A DNA stretch of 64,000 bases from Inquilinus ginsengisoli_A (lineage in GTDB: Bacteria > Pseudomonadota > Alphaproteobacteria > DSM-16000 > Inquilinaceae): the NCBI RefSeq assembly GCF_031453975.1, contig NZ_JAVDPW010000018.1:28641-92640 (forward strand), read 5' to 3'. The notes beneath the pieces are model-generated. The model was not told the origin of the DNA, ran no database searches, and worked only from the letters and a program-made list of their open reading frames with translations. The position numbers and the translations under genes are program-made. The stretch's first letter is position 1, and each line of letters starts with the position of its first letter. This document shows positions 62,949 to 64,000 of the stretch, piece after piece.

Positions 62949-63638
62949 TCATTCGAAGCCGTGTCCGTGCCGCTCGATCGACCGCGACAGGTCGAGGGCA
63001 TGATTTCGGACCAGCGTCTCGGCGAGATCCCCGTCGCGCCGCGCCAGCGCCTCGACGATGGTGGCGTGGTCCGCCACCGACCGCTCGGCCCGCTCCGGCC
63101 GGCCGATCAGGGTCCAGCGGATGGCGCGGATGTGCAGGAACAGGGTCTCGGTCATCTCGGTGATCAGGGCGCAGCCGCCGAGGCGGATCAGCGCCTGATG
63201 GAAATCGATGTTGGCCGCCGCGAAGCGGTCGGGTGACTCGGCGTCGGCGGCCTGGCCCGCGATCATCGCCCGCAGGCCGTGGATCTCGGCCGGCGTGGCC
63301 TGGCCGGCGGCGAGCCGGGCGGCCATGCCCTCCAGCGCGGCCCAGACGATGATCAGCTCGCGGATCTCGTCCTTGGTCTTGCGGACCACGAACACCCCGC
63401 GCCGCGGCATCGACCGGACCAGGCCCTCCTGCTCCAGCAGCGCGATGGCTTCGCGCACCGGCGTCCGGCTGATGCCGAGCGCCTCGCACAGCTGCCGCTC
63501 GTCGATCCGGATCGGGCGGCTGTGGCCGTAGATGTTCATGCGCACGATGGCGTCGCGCAGGGCCTGATAGGCCTTGGCCTTGTAGCTGGCCTTCTCGGCC
63601 AGCGGCGCGACATCGAGCGTCACCCCATCCACCAGCAT
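62949..63638 (-). CDS. GntR-family (FCD) regulator of the oxalate operon
   Basis: A 229-residue FCD-type GntR protein: helix-turn-helix (ERQLCEALGISRTPVREAI) and an all-helical effector domain with the metal-binding Asp/His pattern (NIDFHQALIRLGG, VADHATIVEAL, RNHALDL). It is the first gene of the oxalate operon, and an operator-like site lies 59 bases upstream of its start. The same site occurs before the small membrane protein gene and, weaker, before the carrier. The effector is probably oxalate, formate or a CoA derivative; this is inference. Confidence 0.9.
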   Translation of the reverse strand: MLVDGVTLDVAPLAEKASYKAKAYQALRDAIVRMNIYGHSRPIRIDERQLCEALGISRTPVREAIALLEQEGLVRSMPRRGVFVVRKTKDEIRELIIVWAALEGMAARLAAGQATPAEIHGLRAMIAGQAADAESPDRFAAANIDFHQALIRLGGCALITEMTETLFLHIRAIRWTLIGRPERAERSVADHATIVEALARRDGDLAETLVRNHALDLSRSIERHGHGFE

Positions 63639-63696
63639 GCGTTCCGTCCCAGATCGCGCGACCGGCCTTGAGGCTCTTTGGTCGACTGAATTTAGA

Positions 63697-63710
63697 ATTT
63701 TGTATACCAG
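63697..63710 (+). promoter_or_regulatory. GntR-type operator before the oxalate GntR gene
   Basis: ATTTTGTATACCAG, with a GTATAC core, identical to the site at 53302-53315. It lies 59 bases upstream of the GntR ATG and is likely the autoregulatory site of the oxalate operon. Confidence 0.7.
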
Positions 63711-63790
63711 AAGAATCGGTCCGGCAAGCCGAGAAAGACGATGCGAACTTCTTTTTGATGACCGGTTCGCGGAATTTTATGTTGCAACGC

Positions 63791-63823
63791 AAAAAAATGG
63801 CCGTGCCACGCGGTGACACGGCC
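63791..63823 (-). terminator. Rho-independent terminator (minus strand) for a gene beyond the window
   Basis: Stem GGCCGTG/CACGGCC with an 11-base loop; on the minus strand it is followed by ATTTTTTTGCG, seven T in a row. It ends transcription arriving from the right, which insulates the oxalate promoter. Confidence 0.75.
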
Positions 63824-63890
63824 CAGTCGGGAGGAAACGGTTTGCGGCGTCAGGCGCCGAATGGGTTGCCTTGCTTCTGCCCTGTCCCCT

Positions 63891-63986
63891 TCCTGTCATT
63901 GCCCGGCTTGACCGGGCAATCCAGGGGCCACGGAGAACCGCTCTGGCTGCCCCTGGATGCCACGGTCGAGCCCTGGCATGACAGGA
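63891..63986. repeat. Long palindromic intergenic repeat
   Basis: Nine-base outer arms TCCTGTCAT/ATGACAGGA and ten-base inner arms ATCCAGGGGC/GCCCCTGGAT, plus a small hairpin TTGCCCGG-CTTGA-CCGGGCAA inside the left half, make a 96-base imperfect palindrome. The motif style is that of dispersed intergenic elements in alphaproteobacteria. Confidence 0.7.
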
Positions 63987-64000
63987 ATGGAATGAGGCGG

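Larger units (their letters stand above)
63639..64000. other. Right-end intergenic region
   Basis: Contains the GntR operator (63697-63710), a minus-strand terminator (63791-63823) and a long palindromic repeat (63891-63986). A minus-strand reading frame ending at 63850 is open to the window edge and ends KQGNPFGA before the stop, right in front of the terminator; it may be the tail of a gene outside the window, but it runs through the repeat, so this is uncertain. No other gene seen. Confidence 0.45.

Noticed and set aside
63850..64000. Tail of a gene entering from the right (minus strand, ending KQGNPFGA)
   Set aside because: The frame is open and is followed by a terminator, but it runs through a palindromic repeat and has no recognisable domain, so it is not listed as a gene.

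Overview
The window is about 64 kb of GC-rich DNA (roughly two-thirds G+C, codons ending mostly in G/C) with dense, mostly minus-strand operons. Gene content (CUT1, CUT2 and oligopeptide-type ABC importers, FCD-GntR regulators, a cytoplasmic fdsGBACD formate dehydrogenase, an OxlT-like oxalate carrier with formyl-CoA transferase) fits a free-living, metabolically versatile alphaproteobacterium, probably Rhodospirillales-like. That placement is inferred from content. No rRNA, tRNA, CRISPR array, transposase or phage gene was seen.

Left part (1-13.3 kb): a secreted M1-type metallopeptidase, an NmrA-like oxidoreductase and a periplasmic cupin on the plus strand. A minus-strand sugar catabolic operon follows: Gfo/Idh/MocA dehydrogenase, TIM-barrel isomerase, LacI regulator, PhyH-type dioxygenase and a CUT2 importer. 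Next is a TetR/amidase divergent pair with two matching operators.

Middle (13.4-39.7 kb): an oligopeptide-type ABC importer operon ending in a GH51 arabinofuranosidase, which points to arabino-oligosaccharide uptake. Beside it is a divergent ArsR-like regulator with a large C-terminal domain and a strong palindrome. Then comes a CUT1 importer operon with two different ATPases whose motif losses are complementary, plus a membrane protein, a DJ-1-like protein and a TIM-barrel isomerase. A GntR/Fe-alcohol dehydrogenase/aldehyde dehydrogenase locus separates it from a second CUT1 operon that has two permeases, a Tat-like binding protein and two enolase-superfamily enzymes but no ATPase, with its own GntR.

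From 39.8 to 42.7 kb are a tiny secreted protein, a DUF2252 protein and an unrecognised 283-residue protein in an AT-rich pocket.

Right part (43-64 kb): an oxalate-to-formate-to-CO2 module. The operon GntR, ThDP enzyme, formyl-CoA transferase, ADP-forming acyl-CoA ligase and succinyl-CoA-ligase-like pair lies next to an OxlT-like carrier that keeps the oxalate-binding Arg and Lys. The NAD-dependent formate dehydrogenase genes fdsGBA-fdhD-fdsD with a LysR regulator lie nearby. A near-identical GntR-type site precedes the GntR gene and a 64-residue membrane protein gene, with weaker versions before the carrier and fds. Two LysR-type boxes of identical spacing flank the LysR gene. The decarboxylase in this module does not look like canonical Oxc.

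Three of the four ABC operons carry a perfect or near-perfect GC stem-loop 9-14 bases after the binding-protein stop codon, before the next gene, which suggests differential expression within the operons.
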